Shown piece after piece: positions 40,357 through 50,613 of a stretch of DNA of 64,000 nt. Source of the stretch: Rhodothermales bacterium (GTDB lineage Bacteria > Bacteroidota > Rhodothermia > Rhodothermales > VXPQ01); NCBI GenBank assembly GCA_022821845.1, contig JAJECT010000029.1, positions 1 to 64,000 on the forward strand. The letters are read 5' to 3'. Position 1 is the stretch's first letter. The number at the start of each line of letters is the position of its first letter. Both the position numbers and the translations under genes were made by a program. The notes under the pieces are model-generated. The model ran no database searches and was not told the origin of the DNA. It worked only from the letters and a program-made list of their open reading frames with translations.

Positions 40357-41634
40357 ATGGGAAAGACACCGGATACGGACTGGATGAAGCGCGGTTTCGA
40401 CACGGTCGAAGACGCTGTTCGAGCGTTGGCGGCGGGACGGCTCGTTATCGTAGTGGACGACGAGGACCGCGAAAACGAGGGGGATTTCATAGGCGCCGCG
40501 GACAAGATTACCCCTGAAACCGTCAACTTCATGGCGACGCACGGGCGGGGGCTCATTTGCGCGGCGCTTACCCGGGAGCGGGCGGCGGCCCTTGACCTGG
40601 ACATGATGGTCGATGCCGACACGTCGCTCTACAACACCCCCTTTACGGTATCCGTCGATTGCAAAAACGGCGTCACGACGGGCATTTCGGCGCCGGATCG
40701 CGCCCGGACCTTTCGCGCGCTCGCCGATCCGCAAAGCGCGCCCTCGGATTTTGCGCGTCCGGGCCATGTATTTCCCCTTCGCGCACAGGACGGCGGCGTG
40801 TTGCGGCGGGCCGGACATACCGAAGCGGCGGTAGACCTGGCCCGCATGACCGGCGGCCCCCCGGTGGGCGCGCTGGTGGAAATCATGACCGAAGAAGGCA
40901 TGATGGCGCGTACGCCCGACCTGATGGACATGGCGGACCGGTTCGGCCTCCGCATTATTACGATCAAGGACCTTATTGCGCACCGTATGAGGACGGAATG
41001 TCTCGTACGGCGGGTGGTGGAAGTGGATATGCCCACGCGCTACGGAGATTTCAAACTGATTGCGTACCAGGATACGCTCAACGAGGAAGCCCACCTGGCC
41101 CTGGTTAAGGGGACCTGGTCGGAAAACGAACCCGTCCTCGCGCGCGTTCATTCGCAATGCGTCACAGGAGATATTTTTGGTTCGATGCGGTGCGACTGCG
41201 GGGAGCAACTGGCCATGGCCATGCAACAGGTGGAAGCCGAAGGGCGCGGCGTGGTATTGTATATGAAACAGGAGGGACGAGGCATTGGCCTGCTGAACAA
41301 ACTGCGCGCCTACAAACTGCAACAGGAGGAGGGCATGGATACGGTCGAGGCCAACGAGGCGCTTGGTTTCCGAATGGATCACCGCGATTACGGCATCGGA
41401 TGCCAGATTTTACGCGACCTGGGGATTCGCAAACTTCGGCTCCTGACGAATAATCCGACCAAACGGGTGGGACTCGCCGGCTACGGACTGGAAATCGTGG
41501 AACGCTGTCCCATAGAAGCCTGCCCGAATACGCTGAATCATCATTATCTCAAAACCAAGCGGGATCGCATGGGGCACCTGATCCTGGGCGCGTCGGACGA
41601 ACACGACGCCGCCATGCTTCGAAAAGTGCTGTAG
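40357..41634 (+). CDS. ribBA: Bifunctional DHBP synthase / GTP cyclohydrolase II
   Basis: [72 protein letters not shown]. Confidence 0.96.
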   Translation: MGKTPDTDWMKRGFDTVEDAVRALAAGRLVIVVDDEDRENEGDFIGAADKITPETVNFMATHGRGLICAALTRERAAALDLDMMVDADTSLYNTPFTVSVDCKNGVTTGISAPDRARTFRALADPQSAPSDFARPGHVFPLRAQDGGVLRRAGHTEAAVDLARMTGGPPVGALVEIMTEEGMMARTPDLMDMADRFGLRIITIKDLIAHRMRTECLVRRVVEVDMPTRYGDFKLIAYQDTLNEEAHLALVKGTWSENEPVLARVHSQCVTGDIFGSMRCDCGEQLAMAMQQVEAEGRGVVLYMKQEGRGIGLLNKLRAYKLQQEEGMDTVEANEALGFRMDHRDYGIGCQILRDLGIRKLRLLTNNPTKRVGLAGYGLEIVERCPIEACPNTLNHHYLKTKRDRMGHLILGASDEHDAAMLRKVL

Positions 41635-41744
41635 CGCAGGCCCTCGCATGCGGGGCCGCTGCGCTGCTTCGTCATCGCGCCCGCGCACTCCGCAGAGCCT
41701 CCCCGTCTTGCAGGCCTGGCCAGCCAGCGTACCCGCGCAGGGGG

Positions 41745-42341
41745 TCAGGAGGATGTCATATCCCGGTACAACTGCTCCACCTGCTGGCGCAGCCGCGCCA
41801 GGTCGCCGTCGTTTTCGAGCACGACGTCGGCGCGACGGCGCAGCGCGGACGGATCGGCCTGGCGCGCCATGCGAGCGGTTACGTCCTCGCGCGAAACGCC
41901 GTCTCGCTTGCACACCCGCTCAATGCGCGCCGCTGCCGGGGCGTCCACGACGACCACCGCATCCAGCTGCCGCTCGGCGCCCGCTTCGAAAATAAGGGCG
42001 GCCTCTTTTACCATAAGGGTTACGTACGCTCGCGCCGCTTGTTGCGCCGCCTCCTCGAATCGGTCCAGCACCCGGGGATGGATCAGGGCGTTCAGCTGAT
42101 CCAGCAGGGCCTGGTCGGCAAACGCCCTGCGGGCCAGGAAGCGTCGGTTCGGAGCGCCGCCCGGCAGGTAGCTTTCGGGACCGAACAAGCGGACCACGCC
42201 TTCGCGCACCGAGGCGTCTTCCGCAAGCAAGCGTTTCGCTTCGTCGTCTGCGTAGAACGCCTGCGCGCCGAGTGCTTCGAGCATGCGGCATACGGTGGTT
42301 TTGCCGCTTCCGATGCCGCCCGTTACGCCAAGTCGTTTCAT
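41745..42341 (-). CDS. coaE: Dephospho-CoA kinase
   Basis: LGVTGGIGSGKTTVCRMLEALGAQAFYADDEAKRLL; LIHPRV. Confidence 0.94.
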   Translation of the reverse strand: MKRLGVTGGIGSGKTTVCRMLEALGAQAFYADDEAKRLLAEDASVREGVVRLFGPESYLPGGAPNRRFLARRAFADQALLDQLNALIHPRVLDRFEEAAQQAARAYVTLMVKEAALIFEAGAERQLDAVVVVDAPAAARIERVCKRDGVSREDVTARMARQADPSALRRRADVVLENDGDLARLRQQVEQLYRDMTSS

Positions 42342-42354
42342 AGTTCCGGGATGG

Positions 42355-44439
42355 TTACAAGCGCCAGGAAGCGGTCATGGAAATGTTCGGAATGATTTTT
42401 CGATCCCCGGACCATGCGGCTTGCCGTATATCGTCGGCGCGCGCTTCCGGGAGCGCCCCGTAGAGGCGACGCCGGATGCGCTGCACATTGAGCCAGCCAT
42501 TCAACCGGAGCGTAGACCGGTTCGGCATGGGCCAGGAGATCGAGCAAATAGGACCCGCTTGCTCGATTATGGTTCGTCCCGGACGCACGATGCTTGCCGT
42601 GACCGGCTTCCCGGCGGCGTCCAGCGGGCGCGTTCCGTCTTCGTTGCGGATATCGTACCGTACGGTCGCCGCCCGCTCGAAGTCGCTCCGAATGAAGAGG
42701 CGGGCGCCAATAGAAGCCGTAACGCCTTTTCGGGTACGCACTTGCAAGCGCAGGCGCGCGCTGTAGGTGCGCAACGTATCGAACGGAATTTCCGCAAAAC
42801 GATCCCACAGCAAATTCCCCAGGCGCAATTCGCTGAAACTGCCGTCCGCGTACAGGGCGGGACCGCTTCGGAAACGGTGTTCTCCGTCCAGTTCGTACCG
42901 CAATTCTCTCGCCGACTGGTCGACGGCCCTGCGGTTGGGCGTCGTAAAGTCGTGCACGGTATAGGTGGCCCGGATTTCCGTTCCCATGCGAAGCCGCGTA
43001 CGCTCCCCCGGCGTCCAGGAAAAAGCGGGCCGCAAACGCAGGGAACGGCGGATATTGTTTTCCACGGAGCGCGCGGCGTTGAGGTACACGGTATGATACC
43101 AGGTGCCCAGCAAACGCATCTCGGCGCTTGCCCTGCGGTTTATCGCCACGCGCATGCCCATTTCGCCTGTGTGGTACACTTCGTCCCGGTCGTCCAGATT
43201 CGCTTCGGGGGTATCGTGTCGGAGGATGCTGCTGCTGCCGTCGAACGTCGCGGTAAGTCGTCCGAATCCGGCCCGCCCGCGGGCATGCAGCGCGAACAAC
43301 CCCTGATCGTAATCCGCCTGCTGAAGCAGGTTGGTTTTTTGCGCCACTTGCGTCCGGGGCAGGTCTTCCCGGTTCGTCAGGCGGCGGCGTTCTGTTTCGG
43401 CGCCGGTTCGGACCGAAAGGTTCGCCATGAAACGACCCGCGTTCTGCGCGCCGTATCCAATGCCGATTTGCCCGTCCAGCAGCCGCCGATTGAACGCGGT
43501 ATCGAAAAAGATGGCGTTTTCCGGCGCGCCCAGCGTACGGATCCGCCGCTGGTTCGTCCCTGCGTTCAGGCTGCCCGTCAGTCGTATGGATCGGTAAATC
43601 GGGGCTTCGATCTCCATGCTTACCAGCAACGTATCCCCCGCAGTCGCTTCCACGGTTTCCGAAACGCGATTTTCCGTGGTTCTGTTCAGAAACGAGGCGG
43701 CCTGATAGGCGTCGCGGCGATAATTGCTGTACTGCACATTCGTTGCGATGCGCAGGCGGTCGAGCGTACGGACCGCATCCCCGTGCATGTGCAGGGCCCG
43801 CCCCCGGCGCGGATCGATGAACTGGTACGCCGCGTCGCCCGCCACCCGGATGCGGTAGGCGTCTGTAGACGCAGGCGACCATGTTACGCCAAGGGCGTAC
43901 GCCGGACCGATATCCATGCGGAGCGGCGGTTCGGCGGTTCCGGTCCCGATTCCGGGCCGCCGATCCCAGGCCAGCCCGGCCGCCGGTTCGATGCGAAGAC
44001 TTCGCTTCGGCTGAAAAAGCGCCCCGGAGTACACTTCCTGCGAAAATACGCGGCTCTGCGTGTACCAGTGGGAGCGTCCGCGCGCCTGCGCCGCCCACCG
44101 CGTTCCCAGCGGGCGATCAATGCGCCAGCGAAGGATATTTTCGTCCCGAAAACTGAGCTGACCTCCGAAAAGCGCGAACGCATCCGACCGAAACCGGTTA
44201 TCGAGCGTGGCGGTCCATTTCCCGACTTCCTCGGAAAGCAGGGTCCGCGCGGTCCAGCGATACCGGTTGATATCCCGCTCGAAGCCCGTCTCGATCCGGG
44301 GCCCTTCGCGAGGCGCTTGCAATCCAGCTTGTTCCAGGGCCTGCGCCTGGGCCGAAGACGCGACGAACAAGGCCGACAAACCCGCAAGTACGACGCCCCC
44401 GGCGGCGCCGCAAAAAGCAATTCGAAGGAATGCGCGCAT
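42355..44439 (-). CDS. Putative outer-membrane beta-barrel protein
   Basis: Signal peptide MRAFLRIAFCGAAGGVVLAGLSALFVASSAQAQ at ATG 44439; alternating aromatic/polar strand pattern, C-terminal NISMTASWRL. Confidence 0.65.
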   Translation of the reverse strand: MRAFLRIAFCGAAGGVVLAGLSALFVASSAQAQALEQAGLQAPREGPRIETGFERDINRYRWTARTLLSEEVGKWTATLDNRFRSDAFALFGGQLSFRDENILRWRIDRPLGTRWAAQARGRSHWYTQSRVFSQEVYSGALFQPKRSLRIEPAAGLAWDRRPGIGTGTAEPPLRMDIGPAYALGVTWSPASTDAYRIRVAGDAAYQFIDPRRGRALHMHGDAVRTLDRLRIATNVQYSNYRRDAYQAASFLNRTTENRVSETVEATAGDTLLVSMEIEAPIYRSIRLTGSLNAGTNQRRIRTLGAPENAIFFDTAFNRRLLDGQIGIGYGAQNAGRFMANLSVRTGAETERRRLTNREDLPRTQVAQKTNLLQQADYDQGLFALHARGRAGFGRLTATFDGSSSILRHDTPEANLDDRDEVYHTGEMGMRVAINRRASAEMRLLGTWYHTVYLNAARSVENNIRRSLRLRPAFSWTPGERTRLRMGTEIRATYTVHDFTTPNRRAVDQSARELRYELDGEHRFRSGPALYADGSFSELRLGNLLWDRFAEIPFDTLRTYSARLRLQVRTRKGVTASIGARLFIRSDFERAATVRYDIRNEDGTRPLDAAGKPVTASIVRPGRTIIEQAGPICSISWPMPNRSTLRLNGWLNVQRIRRRLYGALPEARADDIRQAAWSGDRKIIPNISMTASWRL

Positions 44440-44527
44440 GGCGAAGCCTGTAGAAACGGCGAGACGGAAGAGGCAAGGCCGAAACACGGGCTTGCGCGTC
44501 CCCGGAAAATATGCAGGGGCGGCGAGA

Positions 44528-44875
44528 TCAGCCTGGCGGCCAGCCCAGCGGTCGTCCGCCGAGCAGGTGCAGGTGGATATGGTCCACCGTTTGCCCGGCC
44601 GCCGGTCCGCAATTGAAAACCGTTCGGTACCCTTCCGCCAGCCCTTCCCTCGCGGCGAGTTTCCGCGCCACGGTAAAAAGGCGTCCAACCAGCTTTTCAT
44701 CCGCTTCGGTGAGGTCGTTCAACGAGGGAACGGGCTTCCGCGGAACGATCAGGATATGTACGGGCGCCTGCGGCGCAATGTCCCGGAAGGCGAAACAGTG
44801 TTCGTCTTCGTACGCCATATCGGACGGAATGTCTCCATCCGCAATTTTCTGAAAAAGCGTTCTGGTATCGGCCAT
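44528..44875 (-). CDS. HIT family (histidine triad) protein
   Basis: TLFQKIADGDIPSDMAYEDEHCFAFRDIAPQAPVHILIVPRKPV...QTVDHIHLHLLGGRPLGWPPG. Confidence 0.94.
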   Translation of the reverse strand: MADTRTLFQKIADGDIPSDMAYEDEHCFAFRDIAPQAPVHILIVPRKPVPSLNDLTEADEKLVGRLFTVARKLAAREGLAEGYRTVFNCGPAAGQTVDHIHLHLLGGRPLGWPPG

Positions 44876-45107
44876 GCTGGTGGAAACGTCCGGTCGCCCG
44901 GAATATTTTCTGTAGAGCGTTGCTTGGAATCCTCTCATCGAATATAGGATACGCGGATCAAAACCGCTTCGCCCGGAGTGCCGCTCCACCGTTTTCGCCC
45001 GTATTAAACGAACATTGGAGCGAGTTTAACGTCCAATAGAAGGCCGAGGCATGCCTTTCGCCATGCCCGACAAGCGTTTCTGACCTGCACGAGAAGTCCT
45101 TTTCCCT

Positions 45108-45521
45108 ATGGCGCGCGTTTACGTAACCCGTACCGTGCATTTTAACGCGGCGCACCGGCTGCACAATCCCGCAAAGTCCGACGCCTGGAATCGCCGTACG
45201 TACGGTCGGTGCAACAATCCGAACGGACACGGGCACAACTACGCGCTGGAAGTGACCGTGGCCGGCGAACCCGACAAGGATACGGGGTACGTGCTCGACT
45301 TGTCCGATCTGAAGCGGATCGTGCAGGAAAAAATCGTGGACAAGTGCGACCATGCCCACCTGAATATGGACGTGGAGTTCATGCAAGGCGTTTTGCCGTC
45401 CACCGAGCAATTCGCCATAGCGATCTGGCGCGAACTGGAAAACGCCCTTCCGGCAGGCGCATTGCATAAGATCCGCCTCGCAGAAACGAACAACAACTCG
45501 GTGGAATACTTCGGCGAGTAA
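45108..45521 (+). CDS. 6-pyruvoyl-tetrahydropterin synthase (PTPS) / 6-carboxytetrahydropterin synthase family
   Basis: VHFNAAHRLHNP, YGRCNNPNGHGHNYALEVTVAGEPDKDTGYVLDLSDLK...DHAHLNMDVEF...STEQFAIAIWRELENALPAGALHKIRLAETNNN. Confidence 0.92.
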   Translation: MARVYVTRTVHFNAAHRLHNPAKSDAWNRRTYGRCNNPNGHGHNYALEVTVAGEPDKDTGYVLDLSDLKRIVQEKIVDKCDHAHLNMDVEFMQGVLPSTEQFAIAIWRELENALPAGALHKIRLAETNNNSVEYFGE

Positions 45522-45557
45522 CCCGCATTTATTTTCGAATACATCCTTTGCGCAACA

Positions 45558-46220
45558 ATGCCCGCACCCTCTTCGAACAACCAGGATACGACGCAGCCTG
45601 CCGCCTCCGACCTTGCGAAACCGGTTCCTGTCCGCTACCGGAGAGAGGACATCTACGACGAGGCCACGACGGAAACGCTGTCCCGGTACGTAGCCGACAT
45701 GATTCCCTTGCTGAACGAAGACCCTGTCCGCGAGGGACTGGTCAAAACGCCTGAGCGCGTGGCCCGGGCGCTCCAGTTTCTTACGAAAGGGTACGGGATG
45801 GATCCGGAAGCCATTCTGAACTCCGCGCTGTTCGAAGAAGATTACAGCGAAATGATTCTGGTGAAGGACATTGAGGTGTTTTCCCTGTGCGAGCACCATA
45901 TGCTTCCTTTCCACGGGCGGGCGCATGTGGCCTACATTCCGAACGGAAAGATTGTGGGCCTGAGCAAGATTCCGCGCGTGGTGGAAGTGTTCGCGCGACG
46001 CCTTCAGGTGCAGGAGCGGCTGACCTTGCAGATACGGGATGTACTGTCCAGTGTGCTGAAACCGCTGGGCGTCGCGGTCGTGATCGAGGCGATTCATTTG
46101 TGCATGATGATGCGGGGCGCAGAGAAGCAAAATGCGGTTACGACGACCAGCGCCATGAGCGGCGAGTTCATGAACACCCCGACGCGCGCCGAATTCATGC
46201 GGCTGATCAACAAATCCTGA
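45558..46220 (+). CDS. folE: GTP cyclohydrolase I
   Basis: [70 protein letters not shown]. Confidence 0.96.
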   Translation: MPAPSSNNQDTTQPAASDLAKPVPVRYRREDIYDEATTETLSRYVADMIPLLNEDPVREGLVKTPERVARALQFLTKGYGMDPEAILNSALFEEDYSEMILVKDIEVFSLCEHHMLPFHGRAHVAYIPNGKIVGLSKIPRVVEVFARRLQVQERLTLQIRDVLSSVLKPLGVAVVIEAIHLCMMMRGAEKQNAVTTTSAMSGEFMNTPTRAEFMRLINKS

Positions 46221-46269
46221 CGGCTTGCCGCCGGATTCCTCCAAACGCATCCAGAGATACCCCCTTTCC

Positions 46270-46971
46270 ATGCCGACCATCTTGATAACCGGAGCAAGCC
46301 AGGGCATTGGCCGGGCCGTCGCCCAGGCGTTTGCAACCTTGCCCGATGCCCGCCTCGTCCTGGTGGCGCGGAGCGAAGAACGCTTGCAAGAAACCTGCGC
46401 GCTGGCCCGGGGGCAGGGCGCGGAAGCCCATGCGTTTCCTTGCGACGTAGCGGACGAAGCGGCGGTGGAAGCGATGGCGCAGTCCGTACGGGACGCGCTG
46501 GGCGCGCCGGACGTGATCGTAAACAATGCGGGGCTTTTCAGGACGGGGCCCGTGCTTGATACGACGGTCGAGGATTTTGGCCGCCAGGTGGCGGTAAACC
46601 TGACCAGCGCCTTTATGGTTACCCGGGCCTTTCTTCGAGAGATGCTGAACCGGGGCAGCGGACATATTTTCTACATGGCGTCCGTAGCCTCGTTGCGAGC
46701 GTACCCCGGCGCGGCAGCCTATTGCGCCGCCAAACATGGGTTGCTTGGGCTGGCCCGCGCCATGCGGGAAGAAACGCGGGCGGGCGGGCTGCGCGTTACG
46801 GCGATCTTGCCGGGCGCCACCTGGACGCCCAGCTGGTACGGCAGCGACACGCCGCCGGAACGGCTCATGCCTCCCGAAGACGTTGCGCAAGCCATCCTGG
46901 ACGCGTGGCGCATGAGCGACCGCACCGTGGTGGAGGAATTGCTACTCCGTCCGCAGGAAGGGGACATTTAG
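46270..46971 (+). CDS. Short-chain dehydrogenase/reductase
   Basis: ILITGASQGIGRAVAQAF (TGxxxGxG), NNAG, YCAAKHGLLGLARAM (YxxxK). Confidence 0.92.
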   Translation: MPTILITGASQGIGRAVAQAFATLPDARLVLVARSEERLQETCALARGQGAEAHAFPCDVADEAAVEAMAQSVRDALGAPDVIVNNAGLFRTGPVLDTTVEDFGRQVAVNLTSAFMVTRAFLREMLNRGSGHIFYMASVASLRAYPGAAAYCAAKHGLLGLARAMREETRAGGLRVTAILPGATWTPSWYGSDTPPERLMPPEDVAQAILDAWRMSDRTVVEELLLRPQEGDI

Positions 46972-46982
46972 CAGAGAACCGA

Positions 46983-48044
46983 ATGCGCAGATTGTCCATG
47001 CGCCGCAAGCGCCTCATTGCGCAGATCGTGCTTGTCCTGACGGCCGCAAGCATGGCGCTTCTTGGGACGGCGACATGGATTGCTTTTGCGCCGAACACGC
47101 CCGATTTCGAGGAGCGGCGCACGGTGCGCATTCCACCGGATACCCCCTTCGAAGCCACAGTCGATTCGCTCCGGGCCCGCGGCGTGCTCCGACGGACCGG
47201 CGCGTTCCGTTTCATGGCGCGCGCTACGGGTTGGGGCGATCAGATCAAGGCGGGGCATTACGCCTTTGCCGCGGGCGCGTCGAACCACGATATGCTGAGC
47301 GCGTTGCGCCGCGGATTGCAAGAACCGGTGCGCCTCACGATCCCCCCCGGCGTACGCCCCGAAACGGCGGCCTCGGCAGCGGCCCGAAACATGTTCTTTG
47401 CTCCCGAAGATTTTACCGCCGCGCTGGCCGATACGCAGCTCGCCGCCGCGTTGCGGACCGATACTTCCGCCCTGTTCGGTTACATACTGCCGGAAACCTA
47501 CCATTTCTACTGGCTTGCCAGCGCAGAACGCGCCGTGCGCGCCATCGCCGAAACCTTCGATGCGTTCTTCGAGCGCGAACTGCGGGCCGGCGCAGACAGT
47601 CTCGGCATGTCCAGGCAGGACGTGGCGACCCTGGCCAGCATTATCGAATGGGAAGCCCTGCGCGAAGAGGAGAAACCCATGATATCCGGCGTGTATCACA
47701 ACCGCTTGCGCATTGGCATGAAGCTGGACGCCGATCCCACCATACAGTACATCGTACTGCAACAGGAAGGCAGCAAACGCCGCCTGCTCTACCGCGATTA
47801 CCGCATTCCGCACCCGTTCAACACCTACCTGCGCGCGGGATTGCCGCCCGCGCCGCTGAACAATCCGTCCTCTTCGTCGCTGCGCGCCGCGGTGCGTCCG
47901 GCTCGCCACGATTTTTTATACTTCGTTGCGACGGGCGACGGTACGCACCATTTCAGCAAAACGCTTGCAGAACACATCCGGGCCGCCCGGCGCTACCATG
48001 CGCTGATGCGACAACGCCGCGCCGAGCAAGAAGAAACCGGATAA
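46983..48044 (+). CDS. mltG: Endolytic transglycosylase MltG (YceG-like)
   Basis: LPETYHFYWLASAERAV, LASIIEWEALREEEKPMISGVYHNRLRIGMKLDADPTIQYI, YNTYLRAGLPPAPLNNPS-like motif. Confidence 0.93.
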   Translation: MRRLSMRRKRLIAQIVLVLTAASMALLGTATWIAFAPNTPDFEERRTVRIPPDTPFEATVDSLRARGVLRRTGAFRFMARATGWGDQIKAGHYAFAAGASNHDMLSALRRGLQEPVRLTIPPGVRPETAASAAARNMFFAPEDFTAALADTQLAAALRTDTSALFGYILPETYHFYWLASAERAVRAIAETFDAFFERELRAGADSLGMSRQDVATLASIIEWEALREEEKPMISGVYHNRLRIGMKLDADPTIQYIVLQQEGSKRRLLYRDYRIPHPFNTYLRAGLPPAPLNNPSSSSLRAAVRPARHDFLYFVATGDGTHHFSKTLAEHIRAARRYHALMRQRRAEQEETG

Positions 48045-48109
48045 TTTGCGCCGCGCCGTCGCGGCCCGCGTAAATTGCCGCTGCCCTTCGGGGACGTAAT
48101 AGCGTATCC

Positions 48110-48751
48110 TTACGGCGCAAGGCGCTCCACCCGCCACGCCCCTGCCTCGTCAAGACGGTACGTTATACGATCGTGCAGGCGGTTCGGGCGGCCTTGCCAG
48201 AACTCCAGCGCATGGGGCCGCAAAAGGTATCCGCCCCAATGTTCGGGACAAGGCACGTCGCGCCCGGCGTATTCCTTCCGCGCCGCTTCCAGAGCAACGA
48301 GCAGCGCCGCCCGGTCCGCAAGCGGACGACTTTGCGCGGAAGCCGCCGCCGCCAGTTGGCTTTCCCGCGGTCGGGACGCAAAATACGCCGCCGAAGCAGC
48401 CCGATCCGTCTGTTCCGTCCGCCCCTCGACGCGCACCTGCCGATCCAGCTCGTCCCACCAGAACGTCAACGACGCCCACGGATTGGCCTCCAGCTCGCCC
48501 GCCTTGCGGCTGCCGTAATTCGTGTAGAACACGAAGCCCCGCTGGTCGAACCCTTTGAGCAGCACGATCCGGCAGGAAGGGCGCCCCCGGGCGTCGGCGG
48601 TGCCAAGCGCCATCGCATTCGGATCGCGGCCCTTGCCTTGCATGGCCCGCGCCGCTTTCTCGAACCATATGCCGAACAACGCCATCGGATCGCTGCCGAC
48701 CGCATCGAAATCGCCCCCCTCATACTCTCGGCGCAACGTGCTTACATCCAT
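48110..48751 (-). CDS. pdxH: Pyridoxamine 5'-phosphate oxidase
   Basis: GRPSCRIVLLKGFDQRGFVFYTNYGSRKAGELEANPWASLTFWWDELDRQVRVEG; WGGYLLRPHALEFWQGRPNRLHDR. Confidence 0.95.
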   Translation of the reverse strand: MDVSTLRREYEGGDFDAVGSDPMALFGIWFEKAARAMQGKGRDPNAMALGTADARGRPSCRIVLLKGFDQRGFVFYTNYGSRKAGELEANPWASLTFWWDELDRQVRVEGRTEQTDRAASAAYFASRPRESQLAAAASAQSRPLADRAALLVALEAARKEYAGRDVPCPEHWGGYLLRPHALEFWQGRPNRLHDRITYRLDEAGAWRVERLAP

Positions 48752-48951
48752 TGTATTATCCTGTATTATCCACGGATACTTGACGATCAAAGCCGGATCC
48801 CTCTCCGCCCCGAACGTTAAAGGCGCTGTATTGAACGAACAGATGGGCAATAGGAGCCCGCAATGCTTGCGACGCAAAACGCGCCCCCTTGCCCTCCGGT
48901 CATGCCGCATATCGTATCCGCCGCGCACAAAAGAGGGGAGTGCTCCGCCCG

Positions 48952-49815
48952 ATGCGTTTTCCGTATTTTCTGGCCCGTCGCTTCGTTGCGGGAGAATCCT
49001 TTCAGGAAGCGCTTCCCGCGATCCAGACCCTGAACAACAAGGGGATGCGCGTCACCCTCGACCTCTTGGGCGAACGCGTCACCCGGCGCAAGGTCGCCGA
49101 AACAAGCCGGGACGCCTACATACGCCTGGTTCGGATCATCGCCAGGGAACGGGAGCGCCGCGCCATGCAGGCCGGCATATCCATCAAACTCTCGATGATC
49201 GGGCAAAAAATCGACGAAGAATTTTGCCTGAAAAACCTGCGCATGCTGCTTGAGGCGGCCAAAGCGTGCAACGTATTCGTCCGACTGGACATGGAAGGCA
49301 GCGACGCGACCGCCTCCACGCTATCCCTCTTTGAGGAAACCTTTCCCGAATACCCGGACCATACGGGGATCGTGTTGCAAGCATACCTGAAACGCACGGA
49401 ACGCGACGTGGAACGCATGTGCGCGCTGAAGGCCCCGGTCCGGCTATGCAAGGGCGCCTATAAGGAACCCCCGGAGATCGCCTGGCGGCATATGCCTGTC
49501 ATCCGCGAGCGTTTCATGGCCTGCGCGCAAGAACTCATGACGCGCGGACGGCATCCGGCCATCGCCACGCACGACGACCAACTGATTTCCGCCACGAAAA
49601 TCCTTGCGGCGAACGAGGGAATAAGCCGGGATCGGTTCGAATTTCAGATGCTCTACGGCATGCGCCCGCAGACCCAGCAACAGATCGTCCGGGACGGGTA
49701 CAGGATGCGGGTGTACGTACCCTTCGGAACGCAATGGGCGCCCTATTTCGCCCGCCGGCTGCGCGAGCGAAAAGAGAACGTATGGTTCGCGCTTCGGAAT
49801 CTCGCCCGGGGATAG
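48952..49815 (+). CDS. Proline dehydrogenase
   Basis: SIKLSMIGQKIDEEFCLKNL, VFVRLDMEGSDATASTLSLFEE, VRLCKGAYKEPPEIAW, FEFQMLYGMRPQTQQQIV. Confidence 0.92.
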   Translation: MRFPYFLARRFVAGESFQEALPAIQTLNNKGMRVTLDLLGERVTRRKVAETSRDAYIRLVRIIARERERRAMQAGISIKLSMIGQKIDEEFCLKNLRMLLEAAKACNVFVRLDMEGSDATASTLSLFEETFPEYPDHTGIVLQAYLKRTERDVERMCALKAPVRLCKGAYKEPPEIAWRHMPVIRERFMACAQELMTRGRHPAIATHDDQLISATKILAANEGISRDRFEFQMLYGMRPQTQQQIVRDGYRMRVYVPFGTQWAPYFARRLRERKENVWFALRNLARG

Positions 49816-49876
49816 CGAGGAATACGCCGAGCAAGGCCGTCAAGGCGGGCGCCCTGCCGCCGCGTCGCAGGGCCGA

Positions 49877-50608
49877 TCAGCGAATCCGCAGCTGTTGCCC
49901 CGCGCTGATGGCGTCGGACGTTAACCCGTTCAGGGCCTTGATCCGGTCCACGCGCACGTCGTACCGCCGGGAAATGGTCCAAAGGCTTTCGCCGCGCGCA
50001 ACGGTGTGATACGCGGGGCCTTCCGCACCGCCTCCAGGCAAGGCCTCGCGTTCGGGCGGCCGGTCTTCTGCGCCGTCCGGCGCCGCATTCGAAACATTCC
50101 CGGAACCTCCAGCGGCTTCCGCAAGCGCCGCGGGCCTTTGCTCCGTGGAAGTGAGCTCGTTCGCAACGGACGTCACGCCCGATACGCCCGCCGCCACGGC
50201 AGCCGCCCGCTCGCGTTGCGCCCAGGTCGCCACATGTCCGCGAAGAATCACATGTCCGTCCGCCGCCTGCGGATCGAACGCGTGCGCCCGCAAACCGCGC
50301 GTGCCCGCAAGCGCCAGCTGCACCCTCGCAGCCAACGAAGCGTCGCGTATTTTCCGGGCGACCGCCCCTTCCGCAACGCGGCCTGGCGCGCTATCGGGAG
50401 CAGAAAACGCTTCCGTCGGCGTTACGGGCAACGTCTCTGCGGAAACCGTTTCTTCGACGCCCGCAGGAAACGGCGCATCTTCTTCGGACGGCGGCCCGCC
50501 CGCGCAGCCGGACCATACCAGGAGGAGCCACGCGCCGCCGCACAGCGCAGCCGGAACGAACCCTCGCGACGGTATCGAATGCGCTCGCATCCAGGACGTC
50601 GTACGCAT
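49877..50608 (-). CDS. BON and LysM domain lipoprotein
   Basis: Lipobox LLVWSGCAGG; BON-like GHVILRGHVATWAQRERAAAVAAGVSGVTSVANEL; LysM YHTVARGESLWTISRRYDVRVDRIKALNGL. Confidence 0.85.
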   Translation of the reverse strand: MRTTSWMRAHSIPSRGFVPAALCGGAWLLLVWSGCAGGPPSEEDAPFPAGVEETVSAETLPVTPTEAFSAPDSAPGRVAEGAVARKIRDASLAARVQLALAGTRGLRAHAFDPQAADGHVILRGHVATWAQRERAAAVAAGVSGVTSVANELTSTEQRPAALAEAAGGSGNVSNAAPDGAEDRPPEREALPGGGAEGPAYHTVARGESLWTISRRYDVRVDRIKALNGLTSDAISAGQQLRIR

Positions 50609-50613
50609 GGCGC

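Noticed and set aside
42283-44616. 777 aa plus-strand ORF opposite the outer-membrane protein
   Set aside because: Spans coaE and OMP genes antisense; no signal peptide or family motif.
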